Assembly (NCBI GenBank): GCA_015178975.1
Contig: WHVD01000126.1
Location: 182,110-246,109, forward strand
Direction of reading: 5' to 3'
DNA length: 64,000 nucleotides
DNA from: Hysterangium stoloniferum
Taxonomy: Eukaryota; Basidiomycota; Agaricomycetes; Hysterangiales; Hysterangiaceae
The notes beneath the pieces are model-generated. The model did not search any database, was not told the DNA's origin, and saw only the letters and a program-made list of their open reading frames with translations. A program made the position numbers and the translations under genes. Shown in pieces: positions 21,253 through 33,228 of the stretch. How positions within the stretch are numbered: position 1 is the stretch's first letter; the number at the start of each line of letters is the position of its first letter.

Positions 21253-23076
21253 TCATCGTTTCACTCCTAACCAAACAAGCGGTCCTTGCACTTTATTCAA
21301 CATGGCTGGCTCCAAAGGTCCATATGGTCGAGGTGGACCAGGAGGTGGCGCTTTTTGTTGCTGATAGCCTGGCTGTAGACTATGGGCTTGCGGAAGAGGC
21401 GGGCGCTGGGCAGGTTTTGGACGACCCTGTCGTTCTTTCCAGGAGGTTTTAACACTCGCGGAACGAGCGATAAGCTATGCGATGAGAAATAAATCAGAAC
21501 AATAATGAATTGATATTCGTGGAACATAGTACCTCATCCTGTTCGATCCCGTCCATAATGCTTTGCACGATCTTTTCAACCGTGGAGCGATGATTACCCT
21601 CAGGCTTGTCATCCCGAAAGCGCATCATGCGCCATCCTTCACGAAGGGCATCCCAACAGACTTCAACAACGCGGTCGTCGATTTGCTCGCCTGAGGTTTT
21701 CATTCTAGTGAGTCCGTAAGTACCAGTACCAGAATAAGAAGATACCGCAAGAAACGACATACCTTGTCCATTCATCGTCATCGACACTCATAACATCAAA
21801 AAACTCATAAGCTTCACGTTGTTTTCCTTTAGCATCCCGTGCGCCGCTACGATCTTTTCCTAACCAAACGTTCAAAACAAATTGAGGTTTCGCACACATG
21901 TCTGGTTGAGTAAGGTTTGCAGCCAGCGGTGGGAAACGTAGCTCCAGACGAAAATCTATGCTGTTTTCAGAAGGCGGCTTCCATTTCAGACTGTTGTGAT
22001 ACGGCACTATGAATATGTGGCAAGAAAGTGAAAGAAATTCGAATGGTTCTCACATGCGTTCATCAGTACCAACGACATATCCAGATTCGGCACAGGTGTA
22101 AATAAGACCGTCATTTCCATGTTGTAGTCGGGGTATATCCTCCCTCAGAACTTTCTCAACATGGTATGATAATTCCATGCGCTTAATTTTAATACTTTGG
22201 GTCGCGTCAGCATCAGTACCCAATGCCAAGGAAGAAATATTGATAAACGCACTCAAAGGGTCGGTTTTCCCTTAACGAGGGAACATCACGTAGAACCTTT
22301 TCATATGGTTCATAAAACCACTGTTGCAACCTCTGTGCCCTGTACGACTTAGCATGCCATTTCGTATGGAGATCTGAATACGAACGAACCCCGTAACGAC
22401 TTGAGAGCGGCTTGGCCATTATATTCTGTTCATTGTGCACGAGGCAGTCAAAAATGAGGAGACGAAGCGTTTCCTGCGTTTGAAGGAGTCTCAGCCATGT
22501 GTGTGATAAAAGAGGTCTAAATGAGGGCTCACTCGATGGGTGTGGGGATCAATATCAATGACAAGCTCTCCATCTAAGAGCGTATGTCCAAGTGGACGGC
22601 GGATATCTTCGTGAAAAGGAAAATAATACCCAGTAACGGCACGGTAATGATCATGGCGGTCGATCTGGTCAAGTTAGGTGCTTGTGAGCTCAAGAACTAT
22701 AACGAATCAGCACATACGAGAAAAACTTGTGTTGTATTGTCCTCTTGATGGACAAAAACAAGCACCCTGACGCCATCCGATTTTTCGCAAACCCAATAGC
22801 TACGGAACTTATGATTTTATTCATCTACACGCGTGCACGAACGTACTCTTCACTTTCGAGTTTGGTAAGGTCCTTCTTACCGAAACTGATAGGTTGACTT
22901 CCCGGGAATCTATGCGTATTAATGGGTACAGGTACGGAATAAGTTATAGGCTTGTGATGAGTATCGTAAACGCACCTATATCGCTCGAGTCCACATAGCC
23001 TTGCAACTTCACTTTTCAAATAATCAAGCTGTTCACCAGAAACTAGTTCACCAGGAATATCAGGTATTCGTGGCAT
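21253..23076 (-). CDS. ceg1: mRNA-capping enzyme guanylyltransferase (Ceg1 type)
   Basis: Transfers GMP from GTP to the 5' diphosphate end of nascent nuclear mRNA. Nine exons: 23076-22976, 22909-22847, 22799-22718, 22664-22533, 22473-22253, 22194-22054, 21990-21763, 21704-21533, 21474-21253. They sum to 1,362 nt (453 residues) with no internal stop, close to yeast Ceg1. Motif I is CEKSDGVR with the nucleotidyl Lys at about residue 61. Motif III region is TLLDGELVIDID, and motif V region includes LKWKPPSENSIDF. The C-terminus has the OB-fold region and then a Pro/Gln-rich tail (PAQRPPLPQ). The start ATG fits the family's usual MPxIPDIPG opening. As is usual in fungi, no fused triphosphatase domain is present. 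Confidence 0.95.
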
Positions 23077-23412
23077 TGTTTCGATCTGCGAGGTGGCTTC
23101 ACCGTTAGAGAGTGTGGGGCACCAGCGCTTCTGACTGCTCTAACTCTATGAAAATGCACTCCGCAACACGCAACATCCTGCAACGTACAGAGGAGTCGCT
23201 TGCCTTATTGATCACACTCATTACAATCTCTTAGAATAATTGAAATTTTTATTTTACGTCTAGTACTTCTCTTCGCGCAAAAGCCAGACCCTTTATATGT
23301 AGATGCTTATAGCTTATACACTGTGGAGAAAGGACAGAATTGTCCACATTACATAGTTGAAGCGGTCGTAGCTGAAGAGAAGAGAATCTGGTTCCATTTG
23401 CCATAAAGATTT

Positions 23413-24185
23413 TCATCGGTCTTCAGCCCATTCCTACAAAAATAAACGAGGTTAGATCGCTGCTTTAATTAGAATAATGGTAGACAACGCACGTTCTCCT
23501 TCTTAATCTGTGCTTCCTCCTCAGGAGTGAAGTCGTTAACAATGTTGAAGAGCTTCCTGATCTCCTCGGGTGTCTTCCCCTTAATCATGTTGGCAACAGT
23601 CTTGCAGCCAACGTCACTAAGAGAAGAATATCAATTACACCAGCCGGCTTTGTGACGCGAGAAGACATCAAGCCAAAGACTTGCGGGCCTGCTAGATACT
23701 CACAGCAATGACTTGATGTCCAGGTAGTTTGCAGCGAGGATAATTTCGAACAGCATTTCTTGGTCAACATTGATAAACTTTTGGTCCCACTCAGATATAT
23801 CCGTCGACCTCTTGCGAGTCTCATCCTTGTCATCATCGCCAGTTGGTAAAGGCTCGCCGCGATGGTGCTCACAGTACTCCAAAACCTAGAAGTCACCATT
23901 GAGGAGTTAGTATGAGCGGACGCCACACGGTCGTGAACACGGTGAACACGCACCTTCTTCAACACACTAGACGTGACATTAGGGAGAGGGATAGGTTGAT
24001 CACTTTCACCAATATCTGTAATGTCGCGAAAAGAACGCAGGAAGATCATTCAGGGGTCGGTGCCATAGATAGTGGATACAACGGATCAATTAACCTTCTA
24101 GCATGTTCTGAATGAGAACACTACGTATCACAACTTCCTTCTCCACGGTGAATGAAACTTCATCTGAGGTTTTAAGGATAACCAT
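23413..24185 (-). CDS. skp1: SCF ubiquitin ligase adaptor Skp1
   Basis: Bridges cullin to F-box proteins in SCF ubiquitin ligases, and also serves kinetochore functions in yeasts. Five exons: 24185-24095, 24015-23954, 23885-23704, 23616-23493, 23433-23413. They total 480 nt, 159 residues, the normal Skp1 length. The N-terminal BTB/POZ-like part includes SVLIQNMLE and [11 protein letters not shown]. The middle has the [10 protein letters not shown] and [10 protein letters not shown] signatures. The C-terminal F-box-binding helices are present ([24 protein letters not shown], ending NEWAEDR). It is head-to-head with the mitochondrial bL27 gene, 87 bp between start codons, so the promoter is shared. 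Confidence 0.97.
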
Positions 24186-24272
24186 TGCAATGAGTACAAG
24201 TGGTAACTTGATAAGTAGTTAAGAGGGGTGGAGGCGCTGTGGAGCGGAGTTGGAGTGGTTTGCTCCCGTTTT
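24186..24272. promoter_or_regulatory. Shared divergent promoter of skp1 and mitochondrial bL27
   Basis: Only 87 bp separate the two start codons. No TATA box is evident. A bidirectional promoter is inferred from the spacing. Confidence 0.55.
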
Positions 24273-24921
24273 ATGTTGGTTCTTAAGCAGGCCGACAAAA
24301 GCATGCTCGGCTTATTCACCATTCCCCATCAGCTGAAACGGCGGGTGGCTCCCTTGTTTCAACAAGGTAATTGTGGTTCTATTGTTCATGTGGATCATAT
24401 CCTAACTTTCTTTTCTTTAGGTCTTGGCCAAATCCGTACAGCAACGAAACGGGCAGGTGGAACTGTCCGGAATAATGGGAGTTCGCCAGGAAAACGACTA
24501 GGTATCAAAAAATTCTCAGGCATGTTCCTTCCTTCCTTCTTCTGGTTCATATACTTACAGATGTCTTAGATGAAGCAGTGATTCCTGGCAACATAATCGT
24601 GCGCCAGCGGGGTACTCAGTTTCACCCAGGACAACATGTATGTCTACATCGACACGTTTGTTCTCGTGATCTTTACCTCTTTGTTTTAAGGTGAAAATTG
24701 GACGAGATCACACAATATATGCAATGGTGCCCGGCTTTGTTCGATTCTACAGTCTTCCGTGGCGCGGAGGAAAGCCTCGTCGTTTCGTCGGCGTTGTGCT
24801 CAATCGCGGAGAGAGACTACCTCGTGATGAAGAAACATTAGGCAGAAGTCGATACTTTGGCTTCATTAATGTTGCTCGGAATGCAGAGGCTCAGCCTCAG
24901 ATGATATCGTGTACAAGATAA
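24273..24921 (+). CDS. mrpl27: Mitochondrial large-subunit ribosomal protein bL27m
   Basis: Structural protein near the peptidyl-transferase centre of the mitochondrial ribosome. Four exons: 24273-24366, 24421-24519, 24561-24637, 24691-24921 (501 nt, 166 residues). The bL27 core is clear: [48 protein letters not shown] and a PGFVRFY segment. The N-terminal 35 residues are basic and suit a mitochondrial leader. The reading frame is open upstream without an ATG, so the start at 24273 (or Met 11 at 24303) is chosen. Intron 2 uses a GC donor (CAG/GCATGT); a GT donor would not keep the frame. Its stop lies 19 bp from the spb4 stop on the other strand. Confidence 0.93.
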
Positions 24922-24940
24922 AGTAAAAGTAATAAAAACT

Positions 24941-27397
24941 CTATATACCTGGCAACTTAATCTTCTTGGCGAACCGGTCCTCCTTTTTAAGCTCTTCCCA
25001 ATCATTTACACCATCCTCAGCATCTTGTTGATCCCTACGCTCAGTTTCCTTCGTCTCGGTGGCTTGGGATTTCAACCATGCCTTCTTCCGACTTTTTTTA
25101 TCCTTCCGCTTCTCCCGCTCCTCCTTTAGTGAGACCTTTTCTGACCATGCGTCATTCTTTTTCTTCCTTTGTCTACGTTCAGTACGTTCTCGTTGTTTAC
25201 CTTCCGCTGCTTGACTTGTTTGTTTCGATGCTAGCTCCTCAATGCGTTTTGTTTCTCGCTTCTTATCCTTGTAGGCGTATGTATCCCACTGTTTAAAGGT
25301 TAACTAATCAGGCCAAAGATCTAATTAATCATACGCACGTCAAGCTCTGCATCCACCCATCCAGCTTTCCTTGCGTCAACACCCTTCAGCTCTGGACATC
25401 GAGGAAGTCTCAACAGGGCAAAGCTTCGTGCGACACCAACAAGATCTAGGTCCTTAACTCGGAATATGAACGACGCCTCGTGCTTGCTGTAGGCACGGAT
25501 AAAGGATACAAATGCTTTCACGGCCTGTTGTCATTTTTGAATATGGGCTGCGCCAGACATACTGTAGATAACATACCTTATCAAATGTATCACGATCCTG
25601 AAGCACTCGGGACCGGATTTTTACTAAAGCATCTTCAACAGCCGGATCTTCCGGCCTGTCCTCTAGCGTCTCTTTCTCAGTAACAGCACTATTAGTCGTT
25701 TCTGATAGGTATTGCCGTTCTTTCAAAGGGATCTTGCGAATGGCCAAGAAATCTAACAGAATCATAAGTGATTATAAAAGCGAATTAATCTGCAAACACA
25801 CACCTACATAACCTCGCTCCTTATTTCCTAGCAGACACCACGCCCGTCCCTCTCTTCCAGCACGCGCTGTGCGTCCACAACGATGGGAGAATGCCTTAGG
25901 GTCTGCTGGGGGATCGAATTGAAGCACGACATCGACAGAAGGCAGATCAAGACCGCGCGCCGCGACATCAGTGCAAAGGAGTATTGAAGGAGAAGCTGGC
26001 GTGGACGGATGTGAGGCAAAGCCGGATAGGGTAGAGGTGCGAGACGCGGGTGGTATGTGCCCGTGCAGGGAATATAACGAGTGAGTTGATGGTAAGAGAG
26101 CAGGAAGGATCTATATAAGAATATTATCAGTTTGCTTGTCATGTACCAAACAGATACAGGAGATATATTTACACGGAAGAAATAGTCTACGCATGCACAT
26201 GTTGCAAAATAAACAATGAACTTCGAGGAGGCATGCGATTGTCGTTCATGGGCAATGATCCGAGTCATTTGGATAAGTTTCTCGGATGATCTACATTCTA
26301 AGAAATAGTTTTGCAGACTGGTAATAGGAGTCAAAAAGGGTAAAAGAGGGTAAAAAAAGTGACATATACCTAGCAGGGACACGACGCTCCGAGACTTCTT
26401 CTCCCGCTTTTCGCTTAACACCACGTTTGGCCTCTACCTTCACAACCACACGGACGGGGTTCCTTAAACCTACTCGAACGAGTGATGATAACGCGTCGGT
26501 CATAGTAGCAGAGAAAAGTCCAGTTCGCCGTTGTTTAGGTAGGTGCGTTATTATCCGCGTTATTGATGCATCGAATCCCAAGTCGAGTAGCCTAGAAGTA
26601 AGAGGTAAAATTCTAGCCCCAAGTGTAATTTGTCTAACTTACCTGTCCGCCTCATCAAGAACAAGGATTTCCAACTCTTTGCAGCTCACAACCGTCCGAC
26701 CTTTCCCTAGAAGAAACTCCTCGACACGACCTGGCGTGCCTACAACGATGTTGGCACCTGTTAGCAGGAATCGGGAAATGTCCTGTGCCGGAGTCGTCTC
26801 CTTCCCTGAAACTAGTAACAAAGCAGGAGGATAAGTCGGTGGCGGAGGAGACGCATCCCCATCCTCTGAATGAGGTTCGGGTGATGGTTGAGAGGATAAA
26901 AATAATGAGAAGATGGAGTGTATTTGTGTGGCCAGTTCGCTTTGATATGGTTATACTTAATGGTTACGTTATAAGACACAGTGTGCTCACCGAGTGGGTG
27001 ATATAACCAGTGCACCAATTTCGTTTTTCCGGAGTGGTGACTCCCGATGCCGTTGGACGAGCTTTTCGATAATAGGAATAACAAAAGCAAGCGTCTTTCC
27101 CGAACCTGTTACGGCCTCCGGATAAATATTAATTATTATGATGTCGAACGGCTCCATTGCTGTTGAAATTCACCTCAACAACCACGTCTTTGTGTTTCAT
27201 AAACATGGGAATCGTGGCCGCCTGCACTGGGGTCATCTGAGTGTGTCCAAGCGAGTGGATTACATCTGCGCTACAGACTTTGAGTGAGCGGGGACGCCGA
27301 CGTGATTAACGCATCTGACTTACATCCATGGTGTTAAGGAAGGCTTAAGAGATGACCATGGACCTGCGAAAGCATTCGTGGCTTGATTGACAGCCAT
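24941..27397 (-). CDS. spb4: ATP-dependent DEAD-box rRNA helicase Spb4
   Basis: Nucleolar helicase needed for 60S subunit assembly (25S/27S rRNA processing). Ten exons: 27397-27324, 27270-27174, 27115-26991, 26939-26643, 26591-26370, 26317-26173, 26110-25804, 25752-25577, 25524-25339, 25288-24941. They sum to 1,977 nt, 658 residues. Visible motifs: Q motif ([10 protein letters not shown]), Walker A (AVTGSGKT), PTREL, DEAD in [18 protein letters not shown] in [15 protein letters not shown], and [11 protein letters not shown]. The C-terminal extension has the Spb4-family [12 protein letters not shown] box and then a long Lys/Glu-rich coiled coil ([14 protein letters not shown]), which suits rRNA binding. 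A Pro-rich insert ([11 protein letters not shown]) lies between PTREL and the next helicase motif. Exons and family match agree fully. Confidence 0.96.
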
Positions 27398-27703
27398 CTC
27401 ATTCAGAGCAATGTACTAATGAGGCTTAAAAAGGTTCAAGCGGAAAGTTTACTTGGAGAAATTAGAGCTGTTTATAACCTAGATTTATAGCAAAGAGACA
27501 ACATCCAATTAGATACCTTCACAGGAATTGTAAACAAAACGTGTTACTCACCAACTAATATTTTCTGTTTAAGGTAATGAGGGAACGGAAAAAGGTCCGC
27601 GACTAATAAGGCACAGGTCAGCATCGGATTTGACCGTTCACCCCGTCTTTTAATTAGTTTTCGAGCTCCATCTCATCTAGAATTTCGGGATATACTACAG
27701 TAG
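27398..27703. promoter_or_regulatory. Divergent intergenic region of spb4 and the myotubularin gene
   Basis: 306 bp between the two start codons. No further gene is seen. Promoters for both genes should lie here. Confidence 0.5.
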
Positions 27704-30615
27704 ATGGACTCTATTAGAGTGGCAAAGGTGCGCCCTGTTGACTCTATAAAATAGCCATGTGTTATATCGACCTAAGGATCGACAGGTTTCTGGTGTAATA
27801 TGCAGCAAGCCAGCGAGCACTACAACGGGGACATTGCATCTCACAGCGCACCATATAATATATAATACAGATGGCGCCGTTGATAGTGAGATGTGGGTGA
27901 GTTGACTACCACACAATCCCACTGCGCATTGTATTGAGTGGCCGTAGGTGCCTTATCCGCTGATTTCGCTCGTCACACGTCTACCTCAAACTCTACATGG
28001 CCTGACACCTTTATCATTTCGATGTCGAACATTTGAGACATTCACATTATCTTTTTCTAACGAGCAGGACGCGTTGGACGTCTTTGACAGTGTAAAGGAA
28101 TTAACGGTCACAAGTACGTGTCTCGTTTGTATGGACAATTCCGCACATCTATTGAACATGTTTACCGTCCAGCATCAGTCACACAACTTTATGCCTATAA
28201 TTATGAGCCTAATCCGCCATTACCTACGAAGACTGGATGGTCCCTTTACTCTCCCCGTGAAGAATTCGCACGTATGGGCGTAGGGTCTCGCACAAAAGCA
28301 TGGCGGTTTACAGACATAAATAAAGACTTCACAGTGAGCTTCCCTATGTATGGATAAATTATAACAAAACCGACACTACACTAGTTTTGTCCAACATACC
28401 CCGCGAGGCTTGTCGTGCCTGCGAAAATCAGCGATACAACACTAGCTTACGCATGCAAGTACCGCAGCAGAGCGAGAATACCTACCTTGTCATACCTTCA
28501 TTGGGCCAATTTCGTAAGTGATGGTCCGATCGATGCGTCGTATATTGTGTAAGCTCACGTCTTCTTTCATAGGGCACCATAACTCGCTCGAGTCAACCAA
28601 TGGTGGGACTGACCAACAACCGCTCTGTACAGGACGAGAAACTCATAGAAGCCATCTTTCAATCACACTACTTCCCAGACTCGCCATATCATGAAGCTAA
28701 AGTGTATGGTGCCACTGCAACAAATCTCATAACAGATGCTCGACCGACGACGAACGCCATGGCTACATTCGCGAAAGGTGCGGGAACCGAGAATATGGAA
28801 TATTATAAGGACGCAAAAAAGGTATACCTAGGAGTTGACAATATTCATGTCATGCGCGATTCCTTGACCAAGGTCGTCGAGGTCTTATGCGAGGCAGACG
28901 CAAATACAGCCGCACTTCAGGGCATGGATCCTTCACGAGCAGTCCCACCAGTGCATGTGTTCTTAGACAGAGCAGCATTGAGGAAATCTGGCTGGTTGCG
29001 GTATATCTCCGCTCTCTTGGAAGGCACCCTGATTGTTGTGCGAAATATTCATGTTAATTCATCTCATGTCTTAATTCACTGCTCTGATGGCTGGGATCGA
29101 ACTGCTCAACTATCTTCATTGTCGCAGATATGCCTCGACCCTTTCTACCGCACAATGAAGGGCTTGGAAATTCTCATCGAGAAGGATTGGCTCTCCTTTG
29201 GGCATAGGTTTATGGATAGATGTGGGCACCTCTCGTCGGACAAGTTTTTCCTCGCATCTGGTGGACATGAGAACGCAGGCGGCGCTGATGCCGCTCAGGC
29301 GTTTTTGGCTTCTGTTCAGAACAAGTTCACACCTCAGCATCATTTGAAAGAGACAAGTCCCGTCTTTCATCAATTCCTCGAATGCATACGGCAGATACAG
29401 CGACAATACCCTAGTCGGTTCGAGTTTAACCAGCGTTTCTTGGAGCGGTTACACCATCACCTTTATTCTTGTCAATTCGGGTCATTCTTGCACAATAATG
29501 AACGCGAACGACGCCTTGGTGACGGGGATAAAACACCATACGATGCGACCGTCAGCGCATGGGATTGGTTCAATAGCCCGGAGGAGATGGCGAAGAACAA
29601 AAATGACGAGTACGACCCCTCGTTAGACGATCCAAAGAGCGGAGACATGGGTGTGCTATTCCCGAATCCGAAAGATGTCCGGTTCTGGCATGAACTATAT
29701 GGACGAACCGATGAAGAGATGAATGGAAGGATCTTAACCAGTCAGGCCGTTGGCGCTGAGGTGTTGGGTCCAATCGATGGAAATGAAGAAGATCCTGTTA
29801 TGGTCGCTTCAGAGCCGTTTACTCACCGTTCACCATCGACACCGCCCACCGTGGAAATGGCTCCACAAACAAATCGCGGATCAACTCTGGCAACTTCAGT
29901 TTCATTGCCATCCTTAAACATGAAGTATGAAGAGCCGCCGAGTACGCAGCGAGAGTCGCTTGCGCCATCTGGAACCGTCAGATCGCACACTTTACAAACC
30001 CATAGACAAGATGCCGAAAGTCCTGAAGCTGGCCCATCATCACCCGGACGACTTGCCAAACAACCCAGATTTCCTGACGCATTTACGAGTGGTGGTCTCA
30101 AGTCAATGTGGGGTAAATTTTCGTCAAATGCGTCTGCTGCATTATCAAATGTATATGGTGGTGTAGCAAAGGAATTGTCCGGTATAGGGTCAGGCAGTAG
30201 CGAACTAGGCGGAGAGTTGCAGACTACTGATTCTACAGGAACTCCGTGGTCATTGCGAGAAGAGCGACTACGGTCCGGGAGGGCTGTCGCGGTTGATATG
30301 GACGACCCATGGGCTTCTCCGCCTGCGCGAGTAACAGTTCCGTCATCACCTAGTATTGCAAGACGTTCCTCTTACAATACTGTCCCTGAAACACCGCCGC
30401 GTTTACCCCTCGATCCGACGGTGGAGCCAACCACGTTTGATATGCTGTCGCACAGCTCATCGCGAAGACTGGAACCACTTGACGTGTTGGCGCCTTCTGT
30501 AGTTCCTTTGTCACCAAGCCGACGTCCTAGTACGTTGAAGGCTGAGTCGCCGCCTCCGATGAAGCCTTCTATGGCTGGGCAACAGTCTGATCCACTTGGG
30601 GTTGGGTGGCTATAG
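27704..30615 (+). CDS. Myotubularin-family phosphoinositide 3-phosphatase
   Basis: Removes the 3-phosphate of PtdIns3P and PtdIns(3,5)P2 on endosomal or vacuolar membranes (yeast Ymr1 type). Six exons: 27704-27727, 27777-27896, 27948-28113, 28173-28333, 28385-28513, 28573-30615 (2,643 nt, 880 residues). The N-terminal PH-GRAM domain includes GTLHLTAHHIIYN and VPYPLISLVTRLPQT. The catalytic core has YEPNPPLPTKTGW, WRFTDINKDF, YLHWANFGTITRSSQPMVG and the P-loop HCSDGWDRT, with Cys at about residue 370 and Arg at 376, so an active enzyme is expected. After about residue 570 comes a Ser/Pro-rich, probably disordered tail. The family call is secure; a one-to-one match to Ymr1 is inferred. Confidence 0.95.
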
Positions 30616-30923
30616 AATCAAGCTGATCAATCAGTCAAAGTCAGCCTTTCTTTCTTGGATAACCTCGGTGATTAACGACATGTAATTCGGTGTAATTTAT
30701 ATTTGGTTCCTTTTTTTCATACAAAACATTAGCTATACGCTTAAATTCAGGGAGCTCAACGCCCATCGCAAATGAATGAAATGTAATGGCGTGATCAAAA
30801 AAAAAAAGCGCCTATTTTCGTAACTGCTTCAGTTAAATTTTCGTCCGCTCTCGTCTTAGCCTCCTTCTCCACTACCACCACCTCCTTTCCTTTCCGCCGT
30901 CCTTCTAAACTCCTCCTTTCAAC
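30616..30923. promoter_or_regulatory. Promoter region of the S-adenosylmethionine synthetase gene
   Basis: About 300 bp with a poly(A) run at 30798-30807 and a long C/T-rich stretch (30840-30920) just before the ATG, typical of strongly expressed fungal genes. No TATA box stands out. Confidence 0.5.
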
Positions 30924-32382
30924 ATGCCTGTCGCAAACGGTGTTGCTCATACTGCTCTCGCCCCTGGGCACTTCCTCTTCACCAGCGAGAGTGTTGGTGA
31001 AGGTCACCCTGGTATGTATTATAGTATCTTTCCTGATCGATCAAGACCACTCATCTAGTTGCTCAGATAAAATTTGTGACCAAGTTTCCGACGCTATTGT
31101 AAGGCATTTCTGACACATAGAGCCCCTTTCGCCTTATCCCGATTGTCCCCCCTAGCTCGATGCCTGTCTCGCCCAAGACCCATCCTCAAAGGTCGCCTGT
31201 GAGACTGCATCCAAGACTGGCATGATCATGGTCTTCGGTGAAATTACCACCAAGGCTCAACTCGACTACCAAAAGGTCATCCGTAATACCATCAAACAGA
31301 TCGGATACGACTCTTCGGAGAAGGGTTTCGACTACAAGACCTGCAACATCCTCGTCGCCATCGAGCAACAGAGCCCCGATATTGCACAAGGCCTCGACCA
31401 TGGTTCGTTGGAGAACCATGGTGCTGGTGACCAGGGTATCATGTTTGGATATGCCACGGATGAAACAGAGGAGTTTATGCCATTGACCATCATGCTCGCT
31501 CACAAACTCAACGCCGCTATGGCCGCTGCGAGACGTTCTGGTGAAATGGATTGGTTGCGCCCGGACTCCAAGACCCAGGTCACGGTCGAGTACAAGAAGG
31601 ACGGTGGTGCGACGATCCCGTTGCGTGTTGATACAATTGTTGTCTCAACTCAACACGCTGAGGAGATATCCACTGAGAAACTAAGGTCAGAGATTCTCAA
31701 CAAGATCGTTAAAAGGGTCATTCCCGCCAAGATGTTGGATGACAAGACAATCTACCACGTGTGTTTAATCACTTGTTCATTATGCGTTTAGTTCTTAATG
31801 TTTGTCGTAGATTCAACCTTCTGGTCGATTCGTTATCGGTGGCCCTCAAGGTGACGCTGGTCTTACCGGCCGTAAGATCATTGTCGACACCTACGGTGGT
31901 TGGGGTGCACACGGTGGAGGTGCCTTCTCTGGCAAGGATTTCTCCAAGGTCGATCGCTCAGCCGCATACACTGCTCGATGGATCGGTACGTACTTCGTTT
32001 CGTGTAATATTAGCGAACTAATCTGATCGTGCTTCCCTCGTATTAAGCCAAGTCCCTCGTCGCTGCTGGCCTTGCTCGCCGTGCTCTTGTCCAGCTCTCG
32101 TACGCCATCGGTGTAGCAGAGCCGCTTTCCATCTATGTGGACACATACGGCACTGGAACGAAGACCGACGAAGAGCTCGTTAAAATTATTAACAACAACT
32201 GGGACCTAAGGCCCGGTGTCATCGGTCAGTTGTATCGATTACGATCCATGTGTTCCTACTTATGTTACCTCTTAGTCCGTGAGCTCGACCTCCAAAAGCC
32301 TATTTACCTTAAGACTGCTTCATACGGCCACTTTGGCAACCCCTCCTACAACTGGGAGAAGCCTAAGAAGCTCAAGCTATAA
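30924..32382 (+). CDS. S-adenosylmethionine synthetase
   Basis: Makes S-adenosylmethionine from methionine and ATP in the cytosol, supplying methyl groups. Six exons: 30924-31011, 31067-31098, 31156-31758, 31811-31985, 32048-32224, 32276-32382 (1,182 nt, 393 residues), the standard length. Signatures: [20 protein letters not shown] at the N-terminus, [15 protein letters not shown] (ATP motif), [20 protein letters not shown] and the GGGAFSGKD phosphate loop. The protein ends [10 protein letters not shown]. Codon use is biased to C-ending codons, consistent with high expression. The first intron must end at GCTCAG (31066), not at the earlier CTAG, to restore HPDK. Confidence 0.98.
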
Positions 32383-33228
32383 TTTTGTTGACCTCTTTAG
32401 ACACTCATTCTTACCTATGTGCAGTTCATCCTGCCCACCGTTCTTTTCGCTTTTACCTCTACCTTATTGTCTTGTTCACGACGCTCACGTATACCAACCG
32501 TTTTCGTTAAATCTCTAGTTGAATATGCTACCGTCAACCACACTCCTCGTGGATCCCTCTCCCTTTCCCCCTCTTTGCACGTACAGTTGTCATCTACTCG
32601 CTCTGCTACACCATTTTGTACCTACACGCAATATAGCATGCGCGTTCAACACGCGTTCAGCCACAAGTCGAAGTTTGGTTCCTGATCTGCTAGAATCTGC
32701 TCTTGCTATTAAATCAATCAATCCCGGGATGTAGTTCAGTATGTCCAGGCGTAAAATCATTTTTAGGAAGTAATGCACAATGCCACTGTTCAGAACAATC
32801 AGTGGATGGTAGTTCAAATTTGATCCTTTTAGGGGGGTTTGGAAACATTCAAGGCCTCTCAATCCCAAGGCATCGTGTCGGACAATTTGTATTCAGATCG
32901 TGTTTCGTGTCACGATGCCTTCGAGTTTCTTTGAAGTCATGATCTGGAATAAGGTTCTGAGGACGAAGAGCTTAAGCTGGACCAAGACAACGCCAGTGGT
33001 ATCTTTTCAAACAAGATTGGCTGCAGAATGTCAAGTTCTCGTGATTTAGACGACTTCAGTTGTCTCAGCAGGGATGCCAAGAGAAATGGGAACTATGGTT
33101 GCTTAAATTAACCGCAGTTATCAGTAATAATCTTTCAATTGCGTTGTTCTATGGGTGACACGCTAAAATACCTGTGATTGGTACTAGCAGGCATCTTCCA
33201 GATACTCACTAGTCTTTGACCAAGATTA
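32383..33228. other. Intergenic region between convergent genes
   Basis: C/T-rich 3' flank of the S-adenosylmethionine synthetase gene, then mixed sequence. Short open frames on both strands have no recognisable features. No gene is supported. Confidence 0.5.

Noticed and set aside
32279-32942. ORFs after the S-adenosylmethionine synthetase gene
   Set aside because: They overlap its last exon and C/T-rich 3' flank and show no protein-like composition.
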